From: Rhizophagus irregularis
Lineage: Eukaryota; Glomeromycota; Glomeromycetes; Glomerales; Glomeraceae
NCBI RefSeq assembly: GCF_026210795.1
Contig: NC_089429.1
Location: 7,349,001-7,413,000, forward strand
Direction: 5' to 3'
DNA length: 64,000 nt
Shown here: positions 36,634 to 49,813 of the stretch, piece by piece
Layout of the letters: every line of letters begins with the position of its first letter
How positions within the stretch are numbered: the first letter of the stretch is position 1
Translations under genes and position numbers: made by a program
Notes under the pieces: model-generated
The model's database searches: none
What the model was told of the DNA's origin: nothing
Seen by the model: only the letters and a program-made list of their open reading frames with translations

Positions 36634-38039
36634 GACAGACAAGTAATAGATGAATAGTATTAAACAGATAAAGGTGATCAATACCTTTAAATTGAATATT
36701 TTTATTAAAAGACTTGAAAAATGATAAATTTTTTACTTGGAAGGATTATAGAATAACAAAGTATTTATATATGTTTTTTTGTTATTATAATCTTAATTTA
36801 TTTATTAACTATTAATAACTTTTTCTTTTTAATAAACATGTTTTAAAAAAAAAAAAATTCAAAGCATTTCCATTATTATATTACCAAATTTGTATTTTAA
36901 AATATTACTTTATTCACATATATAAAAAAATGTGATGATTAATATAATACATATGGTCTTTTTTTATTTGCAAAGAATTTTTTACAAAAGCTTTTATTAA
37001 TATAATATGTTAATTTTTAACTATAAAAACTGTGAAAAATATACTATAAAAATTTGAACTAATTTATTAAAGTTAATTAGTAATTTAAATAGAAAAATTA
37101 ATTGTTTATATTTGACACTTTTTGAAAGTAATTCAAAACCCAGTATTTGGTAAGCATATGCATTTGGTATTAAAGGTATTTATTACCTTGTATAAATAAA
37201 TTTTGGAAGAAATAATTAAACTATAAGCACTGGGATCAATAAACTTAAACATATAGTAAATTATGCACACAAATAATATTCTGAAAATAGAACAAAATAT
37301 TAAATTTTTTAAATTTTATTATAATTTTTGTAATAAAATTATGATATCACTGCTAAGGTTGCTGGAGAAACTAGGGGGTTTTGGCAAGTTGATGAAATGC
37401 CGAAATAGCAAAACTTTGCTGAAACTATATGAAAGTCTTATTAAAAAGTTAGCGAAACTCTGGAGAAAAGTGAAACTTGACGAAACTTATTATAAATGCT
37501 GAAACTGCCAAAACCTTGCTAAAACTATAATAAAACTATAGTAAAATCTTAGAAAAACTAATCGTAGAATTTTGGAGAGGTTTAGGCAGGCAACCTTAAT
37601 CACTGCTAATATAATTATTGGGTGCAAAATGGCACAATAAATAAACCAATTTGCTGATATTTTAACATATTATTTCTCATTTAGTATTGTACTTAGAGAT
37701 ATGAAACCATTACTATTTGTAAGACAACTCTAATGAAGTAGAACAGTATTGCAAGAAAATGGAAGGATATTTATAAAAGTTTATCTTTTTAGCGTAAAAT
37801 AATAATAAAGAGTGAATCAATTTTTAACATGAGACATTCCTATTGTTTAATTATCATAATCACACTTAAAAAAATTAAAAAATATTTTACAATCTATTTA
37901 CTATATATTTTTTCATCTAATTAGATTTTTTAAAATCACAAGATTTTTTTTCTTTAATTTTTAAATCCCAATAATATTAAATTAATAGTACTAAAAATTA
38001 AAATATTTTACAATCTATTTATTATATATTTTTTAAAAT
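36634..38039 (+). repeat. Tandem segmental duplication, unit 1
   Basis: Runs from about AGACAGACAAGTAATAGATG to about TTATTATATATTTTTTAAAA and is highly similar to unit 2 (38040-39375). After removing the MITE in each unit, both are about 1.15 kb. No convincing gene is inside; only short AT-driven frames. Confidence 0.88.
37354..37598 (+). mobile_element. hAT-like MITE, second member, inside duplication unit 1
   Basis: 245 bp, TAAGGTTGC...GCAACCTTA, with perfect 8-bp duplications ATCACTGC at 37346-37353 and 37599-37606. Unit 2 of the duplication has the uninterrupted site (ATCACTGCTGGTATAATTAT, about 38938-38957). Opposite orientation to the copy at 27243-27485. Confidence 0.92.
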
Positions 38040-39375
38040 GAAACAGATAAGCAATAGATAAATAGTATTAAACAGATAAAGGTGATCAATACCTTTGAAT
38101 TGAATATTTTTATTAAAAGACTTGAAAAATGATAAATTTTTTACTTGAAAGAATTACAGAACAACAGAACATTTATATATGTTTTTTTGTTATTATAATT
38201 TTAATTTATTTATTAACTATTAATAACTTTTTCTTTTTAATAAACATGTTTCAAAAAAAAAAAATTCAAAGTATTTCTATTATTATACTACCAAATTTGT
38301 ATTTTAAAATATTACTTTATTCACATACATAAAAAAATGTGGTGATCAATATAATATACATGATCTTTTTTTATTTGCAAAGAATTTTTTACAGAAGCTT
38401 TTATTAATATAATATGTTAATTTTTAATTATAAAAACTGTGAAAAGTATGCTATAGAAATTTGAACTAATTTATTAAAGTTAATTAGTAATTTAAATAGA
38501 AAAATTAATTGTTTATGTCTGATACTTTTTAAAAGTAATTCAAAACCTAATACAGTCAGAACTCGATATACCGATATTCGATATACCGATACATTATTAA
38601 AAACTTGATTTACTGATAAAATTTTACATTTCCACTATATGTGAGGACATATAAATATCGGTATAATTTGATATAACGATATTTTTTAAATTTTTTCTTA
38701 TGAGTCCCGACATATCGTTATATAAAGGTTTGACTGTATTTGGTAAGCACATGCATTTGGTATCAAAGGTGTTTATTACCTTGTATAAATAAATTTTGGA
38801 AGAAATAATTAAACTATAAGCATTGGGATCAATAAACTTAAACATATAGTAAATTATGCATACAAATAATATTTTGAAAATAGAACAAACTATTAAATTT
38901 TTTAAATTTCATTATAATTTTGATGATAAAATTATGATATCACTGCTGGTATAATTATTGGGTGCAAAATGGCACAATAAATAAACCAATTTGCTAATAT
39001 TTTGACATATTATTCCTCATTTAGTATTGTACTTAGAGATATGAAACTATTACTATTTGTAAGACAACTCTAATAAAGTAAAATAGTATTGCAAGGAAAT
39101 GGAAGGATATTCATAAAAGTTTGTCTTTTTTTAGCATAAAACAATAATAAAGAGTGAATCAATTTTTAACATGAAACATTCCTATTATTTAATTGTCATA
39201 ATCACACTTAAAAAATTAAAAAATATTTTACAATCTATTTACTATATATTTTTTCATCTAATTAGATTTTTAAAATTACAAGATTTTTTTTCTTTAATTT
39301 TCAAGTCTAAATAATATTAAATTAATAGTACTAAAAATTAAAATATTTTACAATTTATTTACTATATTTTTTATA
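38040..39375 (+). repeat. Tandem segmental duplication, unit 2
   Basis: Second unit, head-to-tail with unit 1. It differs by scattered substitutions, lacks the hAT-like MITE and instead carries a pogo-like MITE at 38553-38736. Confidence 0.88.
38553..38736. mobile_element. pogo-like MITE with TA duplication, inside duplication unit 2
   Basis: 184 bp with termini CAGTCAGAACTCGATATACC and (reverse complement of the right end) CAGTCAAACCTTTATATAAC, TA on each side. Unit 1 has the empty site at about 37141-37150 (CAGTATTTGG), where the single TA is intact. Confidence 0.9.
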
Positions 39376-39529
39376 TTTAATTTAACATTCAATCTTATCT
39401 GCCACTTCTTTAAAGAAATGGCAAATAAATGTCAATATTTATTATATTCTTTAATTTTATTGTGTCAATGATTCCATCTTAATAACACATAATATGATCT
39501 TAAAATTAATTTATTTATTATAAGTCTAT

Positions 39530-41060
39530 AACTAATTCACCAGATGCAAGCGCAAGAGATGGAATAAGATCATATGTTATAACACTATTGTAATATAACT
39601 CTTGAATAATGATTTGAGATATATCTTCAATAAAGATATTTATGATACTATCCCAAAGCATTATTTTTTTTGATCTTTAAATTAAAGAGTCAAAAATATT
39701 TTAAGGCCAAATAAATCTAATAATAAAGTATTTATTAATGGCTAAAAGTAGTGTGTACATTAGAGATCCACTTAGGAACGATGGATTCATTGCCATTTTA
39801 GATACAAAAATATTTATGGCTAATAAAATATTGATTACAATAGGTAAAACAAAGAATATCATACATACTATATAATAATAAATAAGAAAATTAGTAATCA
39901 ATTGAATTAATTTTTAAAATAGTATAAATAAAATAATATTAAATGAAATTTCTTACGTTGAAATTATCAAATATGATGTATTTTTAACCTTTAATAATAT
40001 GAATGCTAGATCAGCAAAATCTTGTATGGATATAGGATCATATTTCCATTTACCACTTGTTGATTCAGTTACTGGAATTATTTTAAAAAATTTTTGAATC
40101 ATATTTTTGAAAAATATTGAATGATTCATTTGGAGAAATTTCAAACTTCCTCCCTCATTTAATCGAAGTAATCCTGTAACTGAATCTGAATGTTGCGCCA
40201 TTTTAAGTGGTTCTAAATATAGTAACAAAATATAAATTTTCTATTTATCATTAAAAAATTTTTTTTAAAAAAAAAAATGTATATTACTTGTTAAAAACAT
40301 CCAAATTTTCCCTTTAATTCCAAATAAAGGTTCATCTCTTTCTTGAGAGATGACAAAATTATTTTCAACAAAAACATAATAGGTAGAATTCTGTTGGTTG
40401 AATGTACTTTCAAAAATTGGAATATGTACTGTATAGTTATCGCTTCCAATGGTACATAGTTTAGAATCTCCTGAAAATGTTTGTCGTAATAGATCTGGTT
40501 TATCTAGATCATCATTTAGTTGAAATATTGAAACATTCACAGTAGATAACTTTACTGGAATGGTATATTTGATCATTATTTCTTTGATTGAAGGATCAGC
40601 TGGCATTACAAGACAATTAAATTCAGCATCTACAGATAAAAAAAATTATTATAAATCTATATATGTATTAAAAGAAAGAAAAGAAATTAAAAGCTTACTT
40701 TGATTATTTAATCTTAGTAAAGGTTTGAATAAAAATTCTATTTTATTTTTGGTCCGTTCCTTTACTCCAAAAATAGAATTATTCATCTGAAATGTATTAT
40801 AATGAAAGAACTCTGACCCGAAAGATTCTAGATGAAGAGTTTGGTTTTCTGTATATTTTAAAATATGACGAAACAAAAAGATCTTCAGTAATAAAAGATC
40901 CAAATCTTCAATACTGGAGAATTTACGTGTCATTTCTAAAAGAGAAAAAAGGTTTACCCATAACACTCTCTATTCTACTAAGGTATACGAAATTCGCCAC
41001 TACTACGTTCCACCACTTCTCCTGTTGTAATATTTCTAAAAAATACTTACGGAGTAATCA
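39530..41060 (-). pseudogene. Copy B of the membrane-protein family, broken by a local inversion
   Basis: Minus-strand exons with plausible GT..AG introns. 41040-40990: NITTGEVVERSSGEF. About 40840-40700: ESFGSEFFHYNTFQMNNSIF, KNKIEFLFKPLLRLNNQ. 40640-40290: CLVMPADPSIKEIMIKYTIP, VSIFQLNDDLDKPDLLRQTF, then NNFVISQERDEPLFGIKGKI. 40210-39960: MAQHSDSVTGLLRLNEGGSL, GKWKYDPISIQDFADLAFI. 39895-39700: hydrophobic IFFVLPIVINILLAINIF. 39670-39530: LWDSIINIFIEDISQIIIQ and YDLIPSLALASGE. The last two blocks resemble the end of the gene at 1-1331. This copy is less decayed than copy A. The exon containing YILKYDE, however, lies on the plus strand (40830-40985), and the first intron has shrunk to about 15 nt. 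The upstream exons seen in copy A are missing. Function unknown. Confidence 0.72.
40830..40985 (+). other. Inverted exon segment within copy B
   Basis: The plus strand reads EFGFLYILKYDETKRSS, then DPNLQYWRIYVSFLKE. In copy A the homologous exon (FMYILKYDE, SDPNLQY, KVYVSFLRED, about 35720-35830) is on the minus strand, co-linear with the exons around it. Both flanks of this segment in copy B are still minus-strand coding, so about 150 bp has been inverted in place. Confidence 0.7.
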
Positions 41061-42849
41061 CATAAATCACATTTACGATTGGCTATTGGCCGGCGCGGTG
41101 ATCATCGATCATCCAATATTTGAATTGATAATTTTTTTATTCTAGGTTGCATAGGTAAACCTATAATGCAATGAAGTCAAAAGTACAATTGTGTTGATAT
41201 AGGTTAGGTTCGATTTTTTTTAAAAAGAAAAAAGCTAAAATGTTTTTTCATGTTGATTGGATTGGAAGAAAGATAAAATCAATATTTAAAATCTCTTTAA
41301 CCGACCTTTCTAAAAGTATGCATTTTGTACTGAATTAGAATTTCTATTAAATAATTTCATAATTTCATATTAACTTGTTGGTTTTTTTTAGTTTGAATTT
41401 CAACAATTTCAACATAGGTTATCACGAATCCAATTGTAAAGCCTACTATTTATTTAACGAGGTGTGTTGAAAAAAATAATGGAAATAGCTCCATAGTGTA
41501 ATGAATCGCCTGTAAAGCAACATGATATTGTTATCAGTGGTACATCACAATCAAGCTAGTGGAAAGTATATTGACTAGTGAGTTGATTTATTCCCTGGGT
41601 ATAAGAAGTAAGAGCAGCATCTATTTTTACCTAAAGTTAAATTTAATTAATTCGCGTACTATTTAAGACCAATGTATTTCAATACAGATCTGGTGGACAT
41701 CTCACTATTGTATGTATCGGATAAGCTAATTGAACTTCAACAAACTGAATGCGAAATTTTATTTAATACGATTTATTTATTTTATTTCATTTTCTTAATC
41801 AGCTAATCATCTCGACACCCCTATTTACTCATGATTCTACGTGTTCATTCACCTAAATTGGGTTCCATTTCCTTCCATAGACCGTATTTGATTCGAAAAT
41901 AAAGAATCATCAACCCTCTTGTAGAATTTTTTGGCATTAATAATATATGAATTTAAAATTAATTTTCAAATAAAGTAATAAAAATAATGACCGACACACT
42001 GAATGCATTTTTCCTTCCATCGACTTTTTTTGAAGTTCGAGCGCTTAGAAAGCCATTGATCTCTAATCTACGATTATAGAACGAGAGTCTCCAATCATAA
42101 GAAGGAAAATGCATATTATTGTTTATATAATAACCAAAATTTTGTATCATTTATCTAATAGATCAAAGAAGATAAGAATGAAAAACATTTTTGAAATTAT
42201 TAAATAAAAGAATTAGAAATTATAATAAACGTATATCAAGATAATAGGAGTAATATTTAAGGATATGTTCAAGGTAGTAAGTAAGTAGTATTGGTAGTAG
42301 TAATGTTTTTTTGGTCAGTATCCGAGACATTTGGGTTAATAGTACTTTTAATATATAAAACTATTAATTATGGAATTACGGAAAATTGTTGTTAATTAAA
42401 AACGGTTAATATAAATATTATTTTTTTTAATTTAAGTTTTAAATGTGACGCGGATGATAAATTTTGTAACATAAATACACTTCATAAGTAAAAAAGAACG
42501 TCGCCTAATCAAAAACAATATATTTGCAACGTGCATTAAAATAACAAAATCAAATGGATATTGAATTGTCCTAAGTACGATCGAAAGAAACGCCCCTTAA
42601 TCAAACCGATAATATGTAAACCACGTAATAATTATAATTTGCGACTTAATCAAATTTTTTTTTCTTTATTCACAAGCCAAATTGTAAGCATTTCCAATAA
42701 AAACCTTGCATTACATCGGATTACAATATGGTAAGATCACTTTAATGAGGATATACAATAATTGTGTAAGGGTATTTGTGCATAGCTCCTCTTTCAAATC
42801 ATCTCAAGAATAAAGAGAATAGAGAGAAGAGAATAGAGAGAACATGTTA
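41061..42849. other. Intergenic, no gene supported
   Basis: Mixed AT-rich sequence. A short 63-codon minus-strand frame at 41959-42150 has no recognisable domain. GTAGTAAG-type short repeats occur at about 42270-42305. Confidence 0.35.
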
Positions 42850-45800
42850 ATTGATATGGAAGAAGCTCATTTGTCACATGATCGGAAAGGAGAAGATGGA
42901 AATTGCTAAATAGACTAATGAGGAGCGCGAGGAACGCTTAGCACGTGATCGAGAAAGGAAGCGTAAAGCGAGAAGAGACCAACGAGGAGCGTGAAGTACG
43001 TTCGGTAGTTGAAGAGAAGTCTTGCGCGTAAGAAATATTCGCTTAGAAGAGCAAAAGAAACTCCAAATCAAATTGCAGTAAGGCTTTCACAAAAGAAGTC
43101 AATTATGCGTCAAAAATATGCATTCCAACTGTTGATGAGAAGCTTTTGCGCCAATTTCGCAATACAATGAACAATCTCAAAAACAACCTAAGTGAAACGT
43201 GCAATGAGCGATTCCCTTCTATTATGCTCATTGGAAAGGAGTGCCGTCGTTGTCATGTTTGAGGATGATCCTAAAACAATATGGGTCCAGGTAGGTATTG
43301 ATTAGTATATTTTCTATATAACTAAATACTTTTATTTTTCTGAGACTTACCGATGTAGAAGAAATACTGATCGGGAAAGTATTCCCTGTCATTTCGGTAT
43401 ACACCCTTCCTGGAGGACAGTATGCATATCGTGGAAATATTATTAATTTTCCACAAGATGCGCAGGAATTCGCGGCACGACTTCTACATGATCCAATAAT
43501 CGTTGGATTCACTTATTGTTCGGCGTCATTCGGCCAGTCAATTCTCTCATGATCTTGTTGCGCTCAATTGAGAATTTCATTAATTGCCCTGTCTTCATTA
43601 AGTCTGTGGGTAATGAAGGAACAAATGTTTGTGAGTTGAAAGAGTTTTCATCATTTTCGTTCTCATCTTCATCGTCCGGTTCTTCTTCAGAACTATTAGT
43701 TCTATTATCCGTGAATTGTGGAAGTTTTCCGCAATCGAACCATTTTCAGGTAAAGTTTGTAATATTCATCATCAATATCGATATCACGATAGAATTTATT
43801 GTTTGCCTTCAGCCAATGAAGAGCTCGCATTACTTTTCCCCGACGAACAAGAAAATCCCAAAAATTTGGATCCATCTTCAGAGCATAACGAAGTTTCTCC
43901 GGTTGAAGAGTTTCATACCCCTGGATATTCTCCTACATTTATCCTTGGAGGGTCATGGACCTTAATGAACCCCGGATAAAAAGAAATAAAACTGTCGGAA
44001 TACTTTAAACATCTTTTAGCCTATAAAGATGGCCAATTTGCTCGTCATCGACGGTGGCGTTACTTTGCCCTAAATTCATTAATGAGACGCAGAGCATCAT
44101 CAGAAGGTCGCGTATTTGTTCGACAAAATTTAGAGAAAGGGCAACTCATAGTACAGGATACTGGATTTAATGCAAAACGATACTCACATAGTAAAGTATT
44201 ACGGTATGATGAAGGATTGCGTGGTACTATTCAATATTGGATACGTCGTAGAGCTGAATTAGATAAGGTCTCAGAGAATGATTTTCTTTGCATTTTGCGC
44301 AGATATGCATTGGCAAGACCGCCGATGTAAAGATCTCATAAATAATCTCCATATTGCTGCATGGTTCTTTGAAAAGCGATTTAAAGTTTTTTTTTTGAGG
44401 AAATGTTAATTCCTAAATGGGAATTAGTTGACTGGTGGTATGGTATCGATTTGAGTGGCAACATAATGGTAGTGTTCATGTTCATGGCATTGTCAAGCGA
44501 AAAGAAGTATCAGGAGTCGATTGGGAAAACATGAAAAATAATGATGAAATAAGATTCTTTAGTTACAACAATCAATCCCGACCTGAATGCACCTCCTTCT
44601 GATCACCACCCATGCCAAAAGCACTCTGAAGACTTTAATGATAATAATGGTTACCTTATTTACCTAGAACTAACAACTACCAGAAATGATCCACTTATAA
44701 ATCCACATGATCGTATTCAATTACAGGGATGGAGGGCAAATGTTGATTTGATACCCATCCTTACCAAGCAGTATGTTTCGAAGTATGCTAGTGAAGCAGA
44801 ACCACGGTCCTTAGCCCTCTCAGAAGTGTTGTACAAAGCTCTTCGTAGTGATAACCCCAATGATCCAGCTGTTAAAGCATTCCAGAAGTTGCTCATTCAC
44901 ACAGTCGGAAGAACGTGATTTTTCGGCGCAAGAAACCTGACATCATCTTCAATTACCGCTCTATCATAGTAGCTGAAATTTTGTTAGTCTAAAACTTAAT
45001 AAAGAGGCGAATCAACAGCTTCGTGATAGTAATGAAATGTTCCAAATAATGAGAACAATGGAATTATGTAGACAGATCCCTCACCTCTACAAAGATATTG
45101 TAATAGACCTGCCGAACTTGAGGAACTTTCATTGTTCAAATTGGATCAGCAATATAAATTAGTAAAAGGCAACTGGGTAGAATGCTCTGGTAAAACATTG
45201 TACGTATTTATCCGCGTCCATCTCCCATTCGAAATGGTTCGTTATAGAGACCTTCTTAACCTCACAGAGAATCACACTCTTTCATGGATTGATTTATATA
45301 ACCAACATCTTGTAGAAATCAATGATGCCCCTAATGATTTAATTGAACCTGCTGTGGATGATATTCAAGAAGTGATGGTAACGATTCTGATGAAGAAGAC
45401 GACTACACACCACAGGAAGCGTATGAACTTCGAACTGACTGGATGTTACTGGCTGAAATGATGCCAAATAGACAGACGCGTAGCTTAGATGACTTAGTGC
45501 CCGCGATATTGATAGAAATCACGATTGGGTTAACGAAAGTTTGCTAAGTTTGCTACGATATCATGAAATTGAAGGGGCAGAAAGCTTCATCCAGCAGACA
45601 ATTGGTAACAACTAGTATCGACCTTAGGACTCTAAGTGAGAAACAAAGGTTAATACGTGAAAGAGTAGAATCCATAGCACCTTTAAGAATTATTGTTATG
45701 GGTACTGCTGGAACCGGCAAATCTTACCTTATTAATGTTATTCAGGGAAGGTTATATGAGATCGCAAAGGAACATAACTTACATGAGAACAATATGGTAG

Positions 45801-46745
45801 TCGCTCCAACAGGTGTTGCGGCTTTAACATTGAAGGCAGCACTATACATTCGTCACTTTCTGTTCCAATATGCGGGGTAAACATTGAGAATCTTTGAAGA
45901 AACTCCAAAGAAAACTAAAATATATAGAATATTTTATAATTGATGAAATGAGTATGGTAGGACGTCGTTTTCTTGCATTATTGATTTACGACTGTGGCAA
46001 ACATTTCCAGATCACTACAATATTCCCTTTGGTAGCCGATCCATAATTCTTGTTGGTGACTTTGGGCAGCTTCCTCCGGTATGTGATATTCCCAGGACTC
46101 TCGAAAATCAGATCAATGGTCGTAGTGCCTATAGTCAACTTCAAGAAATTTATAAACTTGAGGATATGCAAGACAACAGGTAACTCGGATAAACAACAAC
46201 AATTCAGAAACCTGTCATATCACTTACGTGATGGAAGGTCTACACGATCCGAATTCCAGAAAATATTCCTGAATCAGATAAAATAAATTTGAATAAACTT
46301 CGATTATTAAACCAACCCGTTGCCAAGAATCATGCGGTACATACGGGTGGATCTGAAGCTTCTAAGGCCTGCAGAATGCTGCTGGTCTTATAATTGGGGT
46401 AATGGGGACAATAACAGATATTTTATATAAGAGAATCTTTACCTGAGTTTCATTTGACAGTATAACGGTCCAACTCTTAGGAATATAGAAGGGCCTATTG
46501 TTCTATAAGACGTATGTGGGAAGATAAAACCGGAAGTTGCTCTCGCTTGCAATTTCCACTTTCTCTTGCGTGGGCCATCACAGCTCAAATTGCAAGGTCT
46601 GACTTTATCAAAAGCAGTAATAGACCTTGGGAAGAAGGAATTTGTGGCTGGCTTGTCATTTGTAACAATTTTCCGTGTTCGTTCTCTTGATGATATTCTT
46701 TTCAAACTCTTTAGTTTAAACAGACGAGAGCGTAAAAGCGAATAG
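42850..46745 (+). pseudogene. Helitron Rep-helicase (RepHel) relic
   Basis: Fragments appear in the order of a fungal Helitron protein. 42890-43080: basic repeats of the type TNEEREVR / RERKRKAR. 43170-43240: zinc-finger-like CNERFPS...KECRRCHV. A likely intron at 43292-43347. 43350-43490: GKVFPVISVYTLPGGQYAYR, FPQDAQEFAARL. 43740-43980: VCNIHHQYRYHDRIYCLPSA, SPTFILGGSWTLMNPG. 43990-44330: YFKHLLAYKDGQFARHRRWR, FALNSLMRRRASSEGR, RYDEGLRGTIQYW. 44470-44490: SVHVHGI, the HuH metal site of the rolling-circle replicase. 44650-44930: LQGWRANVDLIPILTKQYVS, PRSLALSEVLYKALRSDNPN. 45640-46150: PIF1-type helicase with Walker A GTAGTGKS (45701-45724), Walker B IDEMSMVGRR (about 45939), then SRSIILVGDFGQLPPVCD. 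46300-46700: HTGGSEASKA and CSRLQFPLSLAWAIT. More than ten frameshifts or stops; inactive. I could not fix the Helitron ends (5' TC, 3' CTRR hairpin). Confidence 0.87.
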
Positions 46746-49700
46746 CGGAAAAAACTAGATTAAGTGGAATATAACGATTTAAATTTTTCTCGTTTTTTTA
46801 ATAACCAAATTTTTTATTTTTGGTTTTTTTCGTTGAAAAAAGATTATCAGAATATCTGTGTTACAAAAAAAAAAGGTTATTAGTGGAAACTGAGGCCCGA
46901 ACAAACTTTTTCTTAAGGATAATACAAATTAAGGATAATACAAATAATTAAAGGCGATGCAAACGTTTTATAGCTGATTTATTCTTTAAAATTCTGAATT
47001 CATATTTTTTTTTGTTAATATTTGCTTCTTCTAAAGATCTTATACAGGTTCGACAAAATTCATGTCAAGTATAGTAATTTAAACTCTGATAATATTATAA
47101 TAGCGGTAAAATCAATTATTCACCGAAGTGAGACTTTATTCATATAATAATCATTTTCATCTTGAAAAAAAAATCGAGGAGGAAGATGAAGAAAATATAA
47201 TTAAAAGAAGATATCATCACCGTCAAATAGACTATCTAAGAGTAAAAGATTCATCACGTGAGATTTGCAAAGAACGTAAAAAGAATTCACCAAAACCCAT
47301 TACAGTTAATAACTCTGATGAAAAGCTTCATATAAATACAGAAACTAAAGAACTGCCAACAAGATCTAGCTTCAATGTTTTAGAAGGACTGTCCTGTTTT
47401 GACTCATCAATAAGCGCATTCCGCCCGCCTAGGTCCCGGCGGTGTTCTTGGAACATCTTCATCTCCCGAAGTTTTCAAGACCAAAGTGTATTGATTAATT
47501 TTCAATTTTTGAATTGATGGTTATTTTTCCTTTGTAATTCTTTGAAAGCTTTGATCACAACATAATCAAAACGGTCAAACGGTCTGTTTTTTGACATTTC
47601 TTCACTTATTTAAGAAGACATTGTTCTTTTATGCGCCTTGGAACTCTTGAATATCCTAACAAAAGAGAAAGAAGTCATTCATCTATTAGTAAATAATTTT
47701 TTATCAAATTACCATGAAAGACGACATTTCAAAAGAAAAAGAAGTCATTGATAATAAATAATTTTTTATCATAAATTACCTCGTTGCTTTTGGAGAACAC
47801 GGAAGCGTGTTTGGAAATTGCGCGCACCAAAACGTTCACGACGTGCCCAAGAAAATCTTGAGCAAAATGATTCTTCTATTTTAACTTTGTGCAAGCATTT
47901 ATTGACGAAAAACCGGAAATTAAATCCTTGGTTCTCGCAGCAGCTGCTGCAAAAAGCAAGAAAAAAGAATCATGAAAGCACAACGCGCGAAAGGAAAGGT
48001 GTGCTTTAATATGAAAAATTTTTTTCGAAAAAGTTTTAAAGTTTAACCACTGTTAGATCTGTTAGATCAAGACCTCTATTTATATACAAAATTGCAAGTT
48101 ACTGAATTAGGATCGTGTTTCGTGTTTTGTTGTGAACGTGTATAACGTTACTGAATTAGGTGAAGAATTTTAGATTGGTTTGATTCGTAAATGTAAAAGG
48201 AAAAACACGTAACTGACTTTAACCCACGTGTAATACTTTAATACTTTGTAGCCGTGAATTAGCAAAATTCAAAATTCATTAGACGTGACGCGCGTGACGC
48301 GTATGCAACTTTTTTTTAACCTTCTGTAAAATTTCCACTTTCACTCAAAAGATGACAAAAAAAACGAAGTATAGTACTAAACGTTAGAAATAATATTAAT
48401 AAAAAATTCAATAGATTTAAATCATTAAATTAGTAATTATGTACAACTTTAATAAAAATTATCCAGATATCAGATATCGTAATTGTTGCGCCACTACTAT
48501 AATGGTGGATTTAAATTTATCATATTTAATCATCGGGATATCCGGGTTACCCGGTCACGAAAATTAAATCCTTTCAAAGAATTTTCGGCCTTTTTTTTAT
48601 TTCTTGTTGATATTCACGCATTGACATTATCATATGGTCGGCTTTTTGTTTTTCTCAGAAGCAGAAAAGCCTTTAACAAGGTAAAAATTCAAGAATTCTT
48701 AGTTGTGAAATAGTTTTTCTCCCCAATTTTATCTCGCAATCTCTTTGTATTACAATATAGATTAAAGAATATAGGAAACAATTGAGAAATCTAGACCCCT
48801 AATCAAACCATTTTCAACCATAAATCAAATAAACAAACTGGTTGAGAACAATCAAGCCATTTTAATTTTTAAAGGAAAATAGGGATGCGTCCATATTTTC
48901 AACCTATCGGTTATTCAGACTGCAAAAAACCTGAATTGATTCTTCTGAGTTGATCCCTGAGTCGAAATAGAATATTTACGGGATGAAAAATTAATGTTTC
49001 AAAATGGAACAATAGACCTTTTCTTTTTGAAAAGATTGATGATATACAGTAAATATTTACTAAAAATAGATCAAAATTTAAACCTAATAATTTTTATGCC
49101 TAATAACTAATTATCCAAGGTTTTACACAAATAAAAAATGAAACGAAGGGAGCATACCCGGCCTGTTATATAAATAATCAATTAAATTTTTTATATATTT
49201 ATTCATTGTTCCTGAATTCAGTTTTTGTACAATAACTTTGACAATAAATGATGCAGATCGTACGAACGACTTTCGCATTGACTATTGAGGGTAAATGGAC
49301 AAGGAAATTCGACGATTAGATTAGGTTTATTAGGTTTGTATTTTCAGGTTTTAAAGTGAATAAGGAATGTTAGTTTTTGAGTATGTCATGATGAAATTAT
49401 ATTTAAAATTTTCGTGTAGGATAATTATCGGTTTAATTTTTGGACAACAAACATTAATTGGGTTAAGCCAATAGTTTTATAAGATGGCGCAGTTGATATT
49501 TAATATATTTTAATTACGATAATGTCACAGCAATGGATAAGAACGTCACATTCATTACATTTTATAATAAAATCATATTAATATTTATTTGATTGATAGT
49601 TTATTTTTACATATAAAAAAGTGAAATAATTATTTTTTGTTTAATTAATAAACTTATTTTTGGGAAAAGTGAAACGAAAACGGAAAAGAATGAAGCAGAT

Positions 49701-49813
49701 TACTTCGTATACTATAGATTGCAAAATATTAAATTAGTTGAGAGTTGTAATTTGGATAAATTCATTTTAATTAATTCATCTTAACTAACCATAATTTTTT
49801 TTTTTTTCGGTTT
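46746..49813. other. Intergenic with two weak coding candidates
   Basis: 47128-47517 could encode 129 residues, lysine- and glutamate-rich at the start (KKIEEEDEENIIKRRYHHRQ). It appears frame-shifted near 47430, where another frame reads GPGGVLGTSSSPEVFKTK. 47818-48009 encodes 63 basic residues (PKRSRRAQENLEQNDSSIL). No family is recognised, and both may be eroded exons. The remainder is non-coding. Confidence 0.3.

Noticed and set aside
40792-41145. 117-codon plus-strand frame taken as a separate gene
   Set aside because: Only 40830-40985 is genuine coding sequence. It is the inverted exon of copy B; the flanks are antisense to minus-strand exons.
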